A DNA stretch of 30,105 bases. Source: DTLC01 sp964555645. GTDB lineage: Bacteria > Verrucomicrobiota > Verrucomicrobiia > Limisphaerales > DTLC01. Shown here in pieces: positions 16,256-24,100 of this stretch (position 1 is its first letter; each line of letters starts with the position of its first letter). The position numbers and the translations under genes were made by a program. The notes below the pieces were generated by a model, which did not search any database, was not told the origin of the DNA, and was given only the letters and a program-made list of their open reading frames with translations. The stretch is taken from assembly GCA_964555645.1 (NCBI GenBank), contig CAZKTA010000027.1, positions 1 through 30,105 of the forward strand, written 5' to 3'.

Positions 16256-16329
16256 TGGAGCGGGTGAAGGGAATCGAACCCTCATCTCAGGCTTGGGAAG
16301 CCCGCGTTCTACCACTGAACCACACCCGC
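16256..16329 (-). tRNA. tRNA-Gly (anticodon CCC)
   Basis: The minus strand folds into a full cloverleaf. The acceptor stem is GCGGGTG/CACCCGC, the D stem GTTC/GAAC, the anticodon stem CGGGC/GCCTG around the loop TTCCCAA (anticodon CCC, reading GGG), and the T stem GAGGG/CCCTT with loop TTCGATT. The discriminator base is T, as expected for bacterial tRNA-Gly, and CCA is encoded (16256-16258). It lies antisense to the flanking rluD and hsp20 genes. Confidence 0.96.
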
Positions 16330-16481
16330 ATTTAACCGAAGAACCTTTAGCAGAAGCCGCGCATCTATGCAACCGGTTTTTACGCAGTGTAAACCCTGAA
16401 GATTAACTCAGCCACAAACGCACATGCAAAAAAAATACAAAACCGCTGTTGCAGCACACCAGTTTAGGGTTATGTTTGAGC

Positions 16482-16688
16482 GTGGATTTGCACCAAATCG
16501 CCTCATTAGCAATCGTGGCAGCCGTAGCTGCCGCATTTGTTTTGGGCATAGTACGTCGGCGCCGCTCAAGCGCCGCCCGCACAAATTGCTGCTTACATTG
16601 CGTGGCTACCCAGCACAGCCGTGCGAGCGCGGTTGCTGGATGCGGCTGCTCCGACCGCGGGCGATCCGCTGAACCAGAGGCTCACTAG
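16482..16688 (+). CDS. Possible small cysteine-rich membrane protein
   Basis: From the GTG at 16482 the frame encodes 68 residues: a hydrophobic helix (HQIASLAIVAAVAAAFVLGI), an arginine-rich stop-transfer segment (VRRRRSSAAR), then a cysteine-rich tail (NCCLHC ... AGCGCS). The layout resembles FeoB-associated cysteine-rich membrane proteins and similar small metal-linked proteins, but no Feo gene is nearby. The frame runs upstream to an ATG at 16449. A different frame over the same bases (from 16424) is open for a similar length, so the coding call is uncertain. No strong ribosome binding site is seen. Confidence 0.38.
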   Translation: MDLHQIASLAIVAAVAAAFVLGIVRRRRSSAARTNCCLHCVATQHSRASAVAGCGCSDRGRSAEPEAH

Positions 16689-16694
16689 GGCCAG

Positions 16695-16723
16695 TTGCAG
16701 TATGAACCGTGTTCAATTAGAAT
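16695..16723 (+). promoter_or_regulatory. Candidate sigma-70 type promoter of hsp20
   Basis: TTGCAG (16695-16700) and TAGAAT (16718-16723) are separated by 17 bases; the -10 matches consensus at five of six positions, the -35 at three. Transcription would start near 16730, only about five bases before the hsp20 ATG. The mRNA would therefore be nearly leaderless, which fits the lack of a Shine-Dalgarno there. Confidence 0.38.
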
Positions 16724-16734
16724 TTTTCTGACCA

Positions 16735-17154
16735 ATGGCAACAAGCAAGCTCACAACCTCAGTCTTTGTTTCACAAGCGTCGGTTGCTGGCGGGGCCGGG
16801 GAGGGACATGTGCGCCCACATTGGGAACCGAACACAGACGTTTACGTGACCGACCACGGCCTCGTTATCAAGGTCGAGTTAGCAGGACTACGCAGCGAGC
16901 ACCTGCAGATAATTGTCGAGGAAGGCAACCGACTCCGAATCAGGGGTGAACGACCCGATTCATGCCGGGCGCCCAAGTGCAATTTTCTTGTCATGAACAT
17001 CAATTACGGTCCGTTTGAGAGCATTTTGGAACTGCCGCCTGGTTACGATCTTTCACAGGCAAAGGCACATTACCTGAACGGGTTTCTTCGCATTGACGTG
17101 CCATTGGCGGTACGGCAAACTCGTAAACACACAAAATCCAACAACGGGGCATAA
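16735..17154 (+). CDS. Hsp20 / alpha-crystallin family small heat shock protein
   Basis: The 139-residue product is an ATP-independent holdase of the small heat-shock family. The alpha-crystallin domain spans about residues 30-125: WEPNTDVYVTDHGLVIKVEL, AGLRSEHLQIIVEEGNRLRI, then YGPFESILELPPGYDLSQAK and the end motif YLNGFLRIDVPL. The usual C-terminal I-x-I/V anchor is not obvious; the tail is short, basic and polar. It precedes lon with a short spacer containing a hairpin. Holding unfolded proteins next to a protease that degrades them is a common pairing in proteostasis. The ATG at 16735 is the first in frame. Confidence 0.93.
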   Translation: MATSKLTTSVFVSQASVAGGAGEGHVRPHWEPNTDVYVTDHGLVIKVELAGLRSEHLQIIVEEGNRLRIRGERPDSCRAPKCNFLVMNINYGPFESILELPPGYDLSQAKAHYLNGFLRIDVPLAVRQTRKHTKSNNGA

Positions 17155-17157
17155 AAA

Positions 17158-17176
17158 GGGTCGCGTAATCCGACCC
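17158..17176. terminator. Hairpin between hsp20 and lon
   Basis: GGGTCG (17158-17163) and CGACCC (17171-17176) form a perfect stem around a seven-base loop. On the plus strand it is followed by ATTTAAT, a weak tail; on the minus strand it is followed by TTTTTATG, a better one. It may lower readthrough from hsp20 into lon or end antisense transcripts. It lies about 35 bases before the lon ATG. Confidence 0.42.
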
Positions 17177-17211
17177 ATTTAATCCGCGTGGCTTCAAACC
17201 ACCAGATTAAC

Positions 17212-19617
17212 ATGGCAATTGACTCCGCCGACACGGAGTTCATCACTATTACAAGTGGCGGTGTCAGTCCTGAAGAAGCCACAACTCGAATATCGAGTCG
17301 TGCGCTGCCCGAAGTGTTGCCCATCCTCGGGTTGTCCGACATCGTAATTTATCCCGGGCAAGAAGCCCCGCTGCTTATTGATACGCCCGAGGGTGTCCGG
17401 CTCATAGACGACGTGGTTGCAGGCGACAGGTTGTTGGGTGTGGTGCTACAACGCAAGCCGGATACACAAAATCCCGCCCCTGAAGATCTCTACAGCGTGG
17501 GCTGCGCGGTGCATGTGTCGCGCATGCTGAAATTTCCCGACAACACCGTGCGTATTTTGGTGCACGGCCTGTGGCGCATCCGCATCAAGGAATACGAAAC
17601 TAAGGCCCCATATCTGCGTGCGCGGTTTGAGGTTTGCAAGGACATCGTCGAGGAATCACTCGAGCTTGAGGCACTAGCGCGCAATGTGCAAAACCTGTTC
17701 CACGATATCATCAAACTCTCGCCTGCACTGTCCGAGCTTGACAAAGTGCTCGACATCGAGTCGGAACGACCCGGGCGGTTAGCCGATATAATCGCTTGGA
17801 CTCTGAACCTGAGCCTGGCTGACCGCCAACAGTTGCTCGAGACCGTCTCGGTCAAGGAACGGCTGCAACGGTTACTGCCGCTGCTGAATCGGGAACGCCA
17901 GGTGCTGGAGCTAAGCTCCAAGATCCAGAGCGAGGTCGCCGCCTCGATCTCACGAACACAACGTGATTATTTCCTGCGCGAACAATTACGCGCAATACAA
18001 CGCGAGCTAGGCGAGGCCGATACCGTGGCAACCGAACTCAGGGCGTTGCGCGAGCAGATCGAAAAAACGCCCATGCCAACCGAGGCGCACAAGGTCGCTC
18101 TACAGGAACTGGAACGGCTCCAGCAAATGCCACCTACAGCAGCCGAGTACGCCATTACACGGCATTATCTGGACTGGATTGTCAATCTGCCCTGGGAAAA
18201 AGAGACCGAGGACAAACTCGATATTGCCGAAGCCGAACGCATTTTGAACGAACAACATTATGGGTTAACCAAGGTCAAGGACAGGTTGCTCGAGTTCCTT
18301 GCCGTGCTGAAACTGCGCAGGCAGATCAAAGGACCGATCCTCTGCCTGGTTGGCCCGCCTGGGGTGGGGAAAACCTCGCTCGGCAAGAGCGTTGCTGAAG
18401 CAATGGGCAGGCGGTTTGCCAGGTTTTCGCTGGGCGGTATGCGCGATGAAGCCGAGATCCGCGGGCACCGCCGAACCTATGTGGGTGCACTGCCCGGGCG
18501 CATCATACAAACACTGCGCCGTGTCGAAAGCCGCAACCCGGTGATCATGCTTGATGAGCTCGACAAGGTCGGCTCAGATTTTCGCGGCGACCCGGCTGCG
18601 GCTCTGCTGGAGGTGCTTGACCCGGCGCAAAACAACATGTTTATAGACCACTACCTCGATTTACCGTTTGACCTGTCGCGGGTGCTGTTTATCACAACGG
18701 CAAACTGGCTTGAGCCGATTCATCCTGCGCTGCGCGACCGGCTCGAGGTGATCGAACTGCCAAGCTATACCGAGTCCGAGAAACTCGAGATCGCCAAGCG
18801 ATACCTTGTGCCGCGCCAACTTGAGGAACACGGTCTGCGCCGCCGCGATGTGAAGTTGCCAGACGCAACGCTGCGCCGGCTTATTCAGGGTTACACGCGC
18901 GAGGCTGGTGTGCGCGAGCTTGAACGCGAGATTGCTGCACTTGCGCGCAAAGCCGCACGCAAACTGGTGAGCAGAAACAATCGCTCCGGCCGGATCGTAA
19001 TCAACTCTGACACACTGCCGAAGCTGCTCGGCCAACCGCGGTACGTGGCCGAGACTGCCCAGAAAATCAAAGACATCGGCATTGCAATTGGACTGGCCTG
19101 GACACCCGTCGGGGGCGAAGTCTTGTACATCGAAGTGACCCGAATGCCAGGCAAGGGTAACCTGCTCTTGACCGGCTCGCTGGGGGATATAATGAAAGAA
19201 AGTGCGCAAACAGCGGTCAGTTATCTGCGTAGCCAGGCCGAGGCGCTCGGCATCGAGCTTGCCGATTACAGTAAGTTCGATTTTCACGTGCATGTACCGG
19301 CAGGCGCAACCCCAAAAGACGGCCCAAGCGCGGGCATTGCAATTGTGGCGGCACTGGCCTCGCTGTTAACTGGTCGGTGCGTCAGGTCAGACCTCGCCAT
19401 GACAGGCGAGATCAGCCTGCGGGGCCGTGTATTACGTGTCGGCGGTGTGAAAGAGAAAGTGCTTGCAGCTATTCGGTTCGGTGTCAGCCACGTCATTTTG
19501 CCCGAACAAAACCGCACCGACTGGCTTGAATTACCCCCTGAAGTGCGCAAAAAGATTCACGTGCACTTTGTTCGCGATATCAGCCAAGTAATCCAGTTAG
19601 CCCTTGAACCCAAATGA
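17212..19617 (+). CDS. lon: ATP-dependent protease Lon
   Basis: This is a full-length LonA (801 residues from the ATG at 17212; a GTG at 17188 is in frame but less likely). In order it has the N-terminal substrate-binding domain (ALPEVLPILGLSDIVIYPGQ), a coiled-coil linker (YFLREQLRAIQRELGEAD), the AAA+ module with Walker A LVGPPGVGKTSLGKSVA and Walker B NPVIMLDELDKVGSD, and the C-terminal protease domain. The catalytic dyad is seen as serine in PKDGPSAGIAIV and lysine in GGVKEKVLAAIRFG. It is a cytoplasmic hexamer that degrades misfolded and regulatory proteins. Its stop overlaps the ATG of the LolA-like gene (ATGA at 19614-19617), which ties a cytoplasmic protease to an envelope protein in one transcript with hsp20 possibly at its head. 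Confidence 0.98.
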   Translation: MAIDSADTEFITITSGGVSPEEATTRISSRALPEVLPILGLSDIVIYPGQEAPLLIDTPEGVRLIDDVVAGDRLLGVVLQRKPDTQNPAPEDLYSVGCAVHVSRMLKFPDNTVRILVHGLWRIRIKEYETKAPYLRARFEVCKDIVEESLELEALARNVQNLFHDIIKLSPALSELDKVLDIESERPGRLADIIAWTLNLSLADRQQLLETVSVKERLQRLLPLLNRERQVLELSSKIQSEVAASISRTQRDYFLREQLRAIQRELGEADTVATELRALREQIEKTPMPTEAHKVALQELERLQQMPPTAAEYAITRHYLDWIVNLPWEKETEDKLDIAEAERILNEQHYGLTKVKDRLLEFLAVLKLRRQIKGPILCLVGPPGVGKTSLGKSVAEAMGRRFARFSLGGMRDEAEIRGHRRTYVGALPGRIIQTLRRVESRNPVIMLDELDKVGSDFRGDPAAALLEVLDPAQNNMFIDHYLDLPFDLSRVLFITTANWLEPIHPALRDRLEVIELPSYTESEKLEIAKRYLVPRQLEEHGLRRRDVKLPDATLRRLIQGYTREAGVRELEREIAALARKAARKLVSRNNRSGRIVINSDTLPKLLGQPRYVAETAQKIKDIGIAIGLAWTPVGGEVLYIEVTRMPGKGNLLLTGSLGDIMKESAQTAVSYLRSQAEALGIELADYSKFDFHVHVPAGATPKDGPSAGIAIVAALASLLTGRCVRSDLAMTGEISLRGRVLRVGGVKEKVLAAIRFGVSHVILPEQNRTDWLELPPEVRKKIHVHFVRDISQVIQLALEPK

Positions 19618-20492
19618 CACGTCTGTTCCGGTGGTTGAACTGCGCCGCTTTCAAGCCTCAACTATTGGCAAGTTGTTGGGCTGTGCTACGGCGCGCGCAT
19701 GATTCTTGGACAAGTTCGTCCACGTGGGCAAAAATCCGGGTTATTACAATATGTTTTGCGGCGTTTTCACCCGTGTTTGTAGCAGCCGGCTCAACCCAGG
19801 ACGCCGAACGCGCTGGGGCTGCATTAGCTGCTGAACTACGCTCGCAATGGCCAGCTGAAAACATGGTGCAGACAGGCTGGCTCAGAATGCGCGACCCAAA
19901 GGGCAATCGCGTCTCGGTTCGTCTACGATTCGAGGTGATTGTTACCCCCACGAATTGGATGAGCATTTTCACCGCAGGCAGCTCAAACGTGTCAAACGGC
20001 ACCGAACAGTTGTGCGTGGTTCACTCGGGCGATTGCCCCGGACAATATTATTGGAGACGGGCAAACAAACCGGACCTCCAACAGCCAGCCGCACTGAACC
20101 AGCAACAGATCAGTTGGACAGGCACACGCTGGCAGTACGCATTTGCAGGCTCGGATTTTTGGGCGGTTGATTTGGGTCTGGAATTCTTCTGTTGGCCGCG
20201 CCAGCGCCTGCTCAAACGCGAGATGCGCCGCAGCAGGCTGTGTCAAGTGCTCGAAAGCATCAATCCAGCGCCTACTCCAGACGGGTATTCGCGCGTGGTG
20301 TCGTGGATTGATGCGGAGACAGGCGGCATAGTGCGCGCCGAGGCTTACGACGCAAATAACAAATTGCTAAAGGAGTTCGAGCCGAAAGAGTTCAGAAAGG
20401 TCGCAGGACGTTGGGAACTGCGCCAAATGCGCATCCGAAATCTGCAAACCGGTTCACAAACAGTGTTCGAGTTGGATCAGACCGGCAATTGA
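19614..20492 (+). CDS. Outer membrane lipoprotein-sorting (LolA-like) protein
   Basis: The 292-residue product has a hydrophobic stretch at about residues 42-58 (RVITICFAAFSPVFVAAG) that looks like a late signal peptide, so the true start may be downstream of the overlapping ATG. The C-terminal half has the pattern of the LolA/LolB-like fold in 'outer membrane lipoprotein-sorting protein' entries (PF17131-like): AGSDFWAVDLGLEFFCWPRQ, a stretch ending DAETGGIVRAEAYDANNKL, then EPKEFRKVAGRWELRQMRI and a final TVFELD. Such proteins are thought to handle lipid or lipoprotein transfer across the periplasm. The four-base overlap with lon suggests translational coupling. Family assignment is by motif and shape; function remains uncertain. 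Confidence 0.72.
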   Translation: MTRLFRWLNCAAFKPQLLASCWAVLRRAHDSWTSSSTWAKIRVITICFAAFSPVFVAAGSTQDAERAGAALAAELRSQWPAENMVQTGWLRMRDPKGNRVSVRLRFEVIVTPTNWMSIFTAGSSNVSNGTEQLCVVHSGDCPGQYYWRRANKPDLQQPAALNQQQISWTGTRWQYAFAGSDFWAVDLGLEFFCWPRQRLLKREMRRSRLCQVLESINPAPTPDGYSRVVSWIDAETGGIVRAEAYDANNKLLKEFEPKEFRKVAGRWELRQMRIRNLQTGSQTVFELDQTGN

Positions 20493-20507
20493 CCGAATCA
20501 GTGTGCT

Positions 20508-20520
20508 GCACCAATGGTGC
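20508..20520. other. Short palindrome after the LolA-like gene
   Basis: GCACCA/TGGTGC around one central base lies 15 bases after the stop at 20492 and before the convergent lipoprotein gene. It may mark the end of the operon but has no T-tract. Confidence 0.25.
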
Positions 20521-20604
20521 CATAACAGCGCGCTGAGCCGGCCTGCGGCGCAGAAACCACACGGTTACCCCAGCTACAAATCAAACAAGCCGGTGCATAG
20601 GCTT

Positions 20605-21006
20605 TCACTTCACAAGCCGCAGCGCAGTTTGTTTCTCAAGCTCGTGAGCAAGGTCAACGTCACGAGCGCCTCCAATGGTTCGCGCCTGCACCTGGATCAG
20701 CGTCAGGTTCGGCTCAAGTTGTTCAACACGGATATAAACCCTGCGCTCACCAACTCTGCCCTCTAAAGTCTTAACCGTGTTTGTCTGACCGTGCACAACG
20801 GATTCATTCAAGAGAATTCCGTTGTACTTGATAACCTCTTTGGCAGCTACGAACACCTCGTCCAGAGGCCGTTCGTAGCGGCCCTCGACCTTGTCTTTGA
20901 CGATCGGCACGCCGACGCGGTACCCGCCTGTGACCTTTTGGTAACAGCCGAAACTCAACGCAACCAACAACAAAGTGGCAACCAGCAAAATGCTTTTGGC
21001 TTTCAT
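20605..21006 (-). CDS. Small lipoprotein, DUF3568-like
   Basis: From the ATG at 21004-21006 the product has 133 residues with a lipoprotein signal (MKAKSILLVATLLLVALSFG followed by cysteine), so the mature protein would be lipid-anchored at the cysteine by the pathway that LspA completes. The mature domain (VPIVKDKVEGRYERPLDEVF, VAAKEVIKYNGILLNES, RRVYIRVEQLEPNLTLIQVQ) resembles the DUF3568 family of small Verrucomicrobia and proteobacterial lipoproteins, with alternating strands and one helix. Six more residues precede this start in an open frame from 21024. It is downstream of the giant protein gene on the same strand, with about 119 bases between. Its role is not known. Confidence 0.8.
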   Translation of the reverse strand: MKAKSILLVATLLLVALSFGCYQKVTGGYRVGVPIVKDKVEGRYERPLDEVFVAAKEVIKYNGILLNESVVHGQTNTVKTLEGRVGERRVYIRVEQLEPNLTLIQVQARTIGGARDVDLAHELEKQTALRLVK

Positions 21007-21124
21007 TTGCTGGAATCCAACCAAAACAATGGCGCGCGCGTCAAGCCCGAATCAAGCCTCAAACGGCTTACCGAAATCTTGGCCATTTGACGGACTACGT
21101 CCTTATGCAAACGCAGTTCACAGC

Positions 21125-24100
21125 TCAGGGATAAACCTCGAGTCGGTAAAACCGGTGAGGCTGGTTCGTGATGGGCACGTCCACAACAAACACCGGCTGT
21201 TGCACACGCACAGGTGCGCCAACCGGTTGCCAGGCTGTGTCACCAAGATTGTCCTTGTACTGTAGCTGATAGGTCAACCCTGGCTGAACATTGAACATCA
21301 GGCGCAGTAGCCCACCACTCAGCAGTGTGGCAGTGCCGACCGGTTGCGGGATGTTCACACTGCCTGCGCTCGGCAGCGCCGCGCGCCAGTTCACGGGATC
21401 ATTGCCATAATTTTCTGGCACGATCCGCTGCAGAGACGCACCCAAACCGTCGGCCTCGACCGGCCACGGCGCCCCGTCCGAATAACTGATGCGCTCGACC
21501 AGAATGTACGGAACAAAACCCGCATCCGGATGCGGGGGTGTCTGCGGCCTGTCCGGGCGCAACAGCTCGATCGTCTCACCGGCATTGTTGAGCTTGCCCA
21601 AGTACGGCCCGACCAATAGCGCGTCTGTGCCGTAGCGTTTGCGGAATGCTGTTGTAGCAGCCGGATTGGCGACCGGGTCAAACGGGACAATCAACAGCAT
21701 GCCGCGTGCAGGCAACACCGTGCCGGGTGCAAAACTGAACTCAACGGCATTTACCAAGCGCCATGTGTTGGTCGGGTGCACAGGATCGTACAGCGGCACC
21801 GGCGTGTCCATAATGTTGAACAGCTCGATGAATTCCTCCAGGTCGGGCGTGTTTGTACCGTAGTTGGGCGGGTGATACATGATCTCGTTGATCACGACCG
21901 GGCCGACCAGCGGATATGCATTGGGCGCGCCCGTGCCGGTGCGGAACTGCTCCAGTGTGCTCGGGTTGTCAACGCCGAACGTCCGGCGGCTCATGGCCAC
22001 AAATTCCACCCCTACACTTGTCTGGAATCGCCCAAACGACACTCCGTTCGCTGCCGCACCGAACTGGACCGATGTGCGGCGTCCGGTCAGGCTGCCTGCT
22101 GCGTCCGCCTCAGACAGGTAAACTGCGTCACCGCGTGCTGAGTTCAGCGTGAACAGGGGCGGAATGTCCTGGTCACTATTGGTCGGCCCGAACTGATATT
22201 GGTAGAACACATTGAACCCGCCGGGTGGGATTATGGTTCCATCCGGGATCCGGTACCGTTTCGGGTCGCCGGCACTGTCACTCAAGTACCACCCGCCTAT
22301 GTTTACAGCTACCGAAGACGGGTTGTAAAGCTCGATGGCATCTTCAAGCGGCGGGTCCGTGTGCGTGAGCACTTCGTTGATCACGACCTCAGTGAGCGGC
22401 AGGTAATTTGCGCTGCCCGGTGTTGCTGTTTGCGGGAAGCTCACAATTGTGTGTGCGCCGTCAGGCAGACGACCCTGGGACACACCCGACTGTTGCAGCC
22501 CGAAATCCACCGCATCAATGAGGTTGGTGCGCCATTGGTAAATCCGGATTGTCTCGCCATTGGCATCGAGCTTGAAATCCACGTGGTCCGCACCCGCGGC
22601 CGGGTTGCCATCGGCAACGAATAATACCCATTTCCTGCCCCCAATGAAACTTAGCGGTGGAACGGGCGATTTGGCAATGCCGGCGGTCGAAGGATCATCA
22701 GTTAGGTAAAGCCCGCTCAATTCCACTGGTAACTCGCTCCTGTTGTACAGCTCGAACCAGTCGTCGCCACTGGCTGGCGCAGCCAACCATTCGTTTATGC
22801 AGAGGTTTGTTACCGCACCGAGCGCCGCAGGTGCAGCATTCGTAATACCTGGGGTGGGTTGTGCCAACAGGCGCCATTGCCCAGCAAAGCGCCCGATCGG
22901 CAGGTCTTCAACCTGGAACCCGTACTCGACGCTGTCCACCACCTGGCCAGCAGAGTTAAACAGATACAACACGCCGGTTTCACCCGGCAAATCGAACCCC
23001 GCATTGAGCGGGCCGGTCGAGCTCGTCGAGGCCGCACGCGAGCCATCGCACCACACAACAATATACCCGCCGGCAGGAACTGTTGTGCCAACCGGGAAAT
23101 TCCACCGGTCGCCCGGTGCGAGCGACTTGCCAAGCGCCATGCCGGCAAGGGCAAAATTTGTTGCCGTAGGATTGAATAGCTCGATGTAATCGGCGTAGTT
23201 ACCCCACGGGCTGACGACGGCGCGCTGGTTGCGTGCCAGAACTTCGTTTAGCACAGGACCTGTCCAAGCCAACAGGTAATTGCTTGCGCCCGGACTTGCG
23301 CTACCATGGAACGACATGATGTTTGTGGTGCCATCGGGCAACCGGCCTTGGGACACACCCTCAAGTTGAGGCCCGTACGTGACGCGGTCTATCTCTTCGC
23401 CACCTGGGTCATGCAGCACGATGAACCCAGATTCAGCAGGCAGTTTGAATTCGAGGTGGCGCGGCCCCGGCAGCTCGTCAGCAAACAACTGCATGTACCC
23501 ACGCGGCGCGATGAACGAAAGCGCGTTGTACCAGAACACTGCGTTTGTCGTGCTGAACCCAAGCCCGGTCAACGCGACAGGCGCGTTCGAGGCACGGTTG
23601 AACAGCTCAAGCCAATCGGCACCACCTGGCACAGAATTGGCCAGCCACTCGTTAATGACAAGGTTCGTCGGCGCAGCAACTGCAGCAGCAACGTTTGTCA
23701 TGCCGGGTGTTGGCACTGTCAGTTGCCATTGCTCGCCGATCCGGCCTATGGAGTAATCGGTTAGCTGCACTCCGAATGTCACGGCGTCAACGCGGTTCGT
23801 GCCTGCATCGAACAACGACACTGTCTCACCGTCTCTGTCGAGGGCGAACCCGGTGTGCAGTCCAGGCAGGTTTGTTGCACTATCGCACCATACCACAAGG
23901 TATCCCCCTGCCGGTATAACTGTGCCACCAGGGAACACAAATTTGCGCGGATTGCTACTGTCTGTAAGGCTCCAGTTGCTGACATCCATCGGGTTCGACC
24001 CGCGGTTATGCAGTTCGACCCAATCAGGGTACGTACCGGCGTTGGACACGGCAGAGGCGTTGTCGGCCATCACCTCGTTTAAAACGACAGTGCCGAGCGC

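Noticed and set aside
18661..19293. Minus-strand open frame of 210 codons inside lon
   Set aside because: Antisense to highly conserved Lon AAA+ and protease sequence; no independent features.
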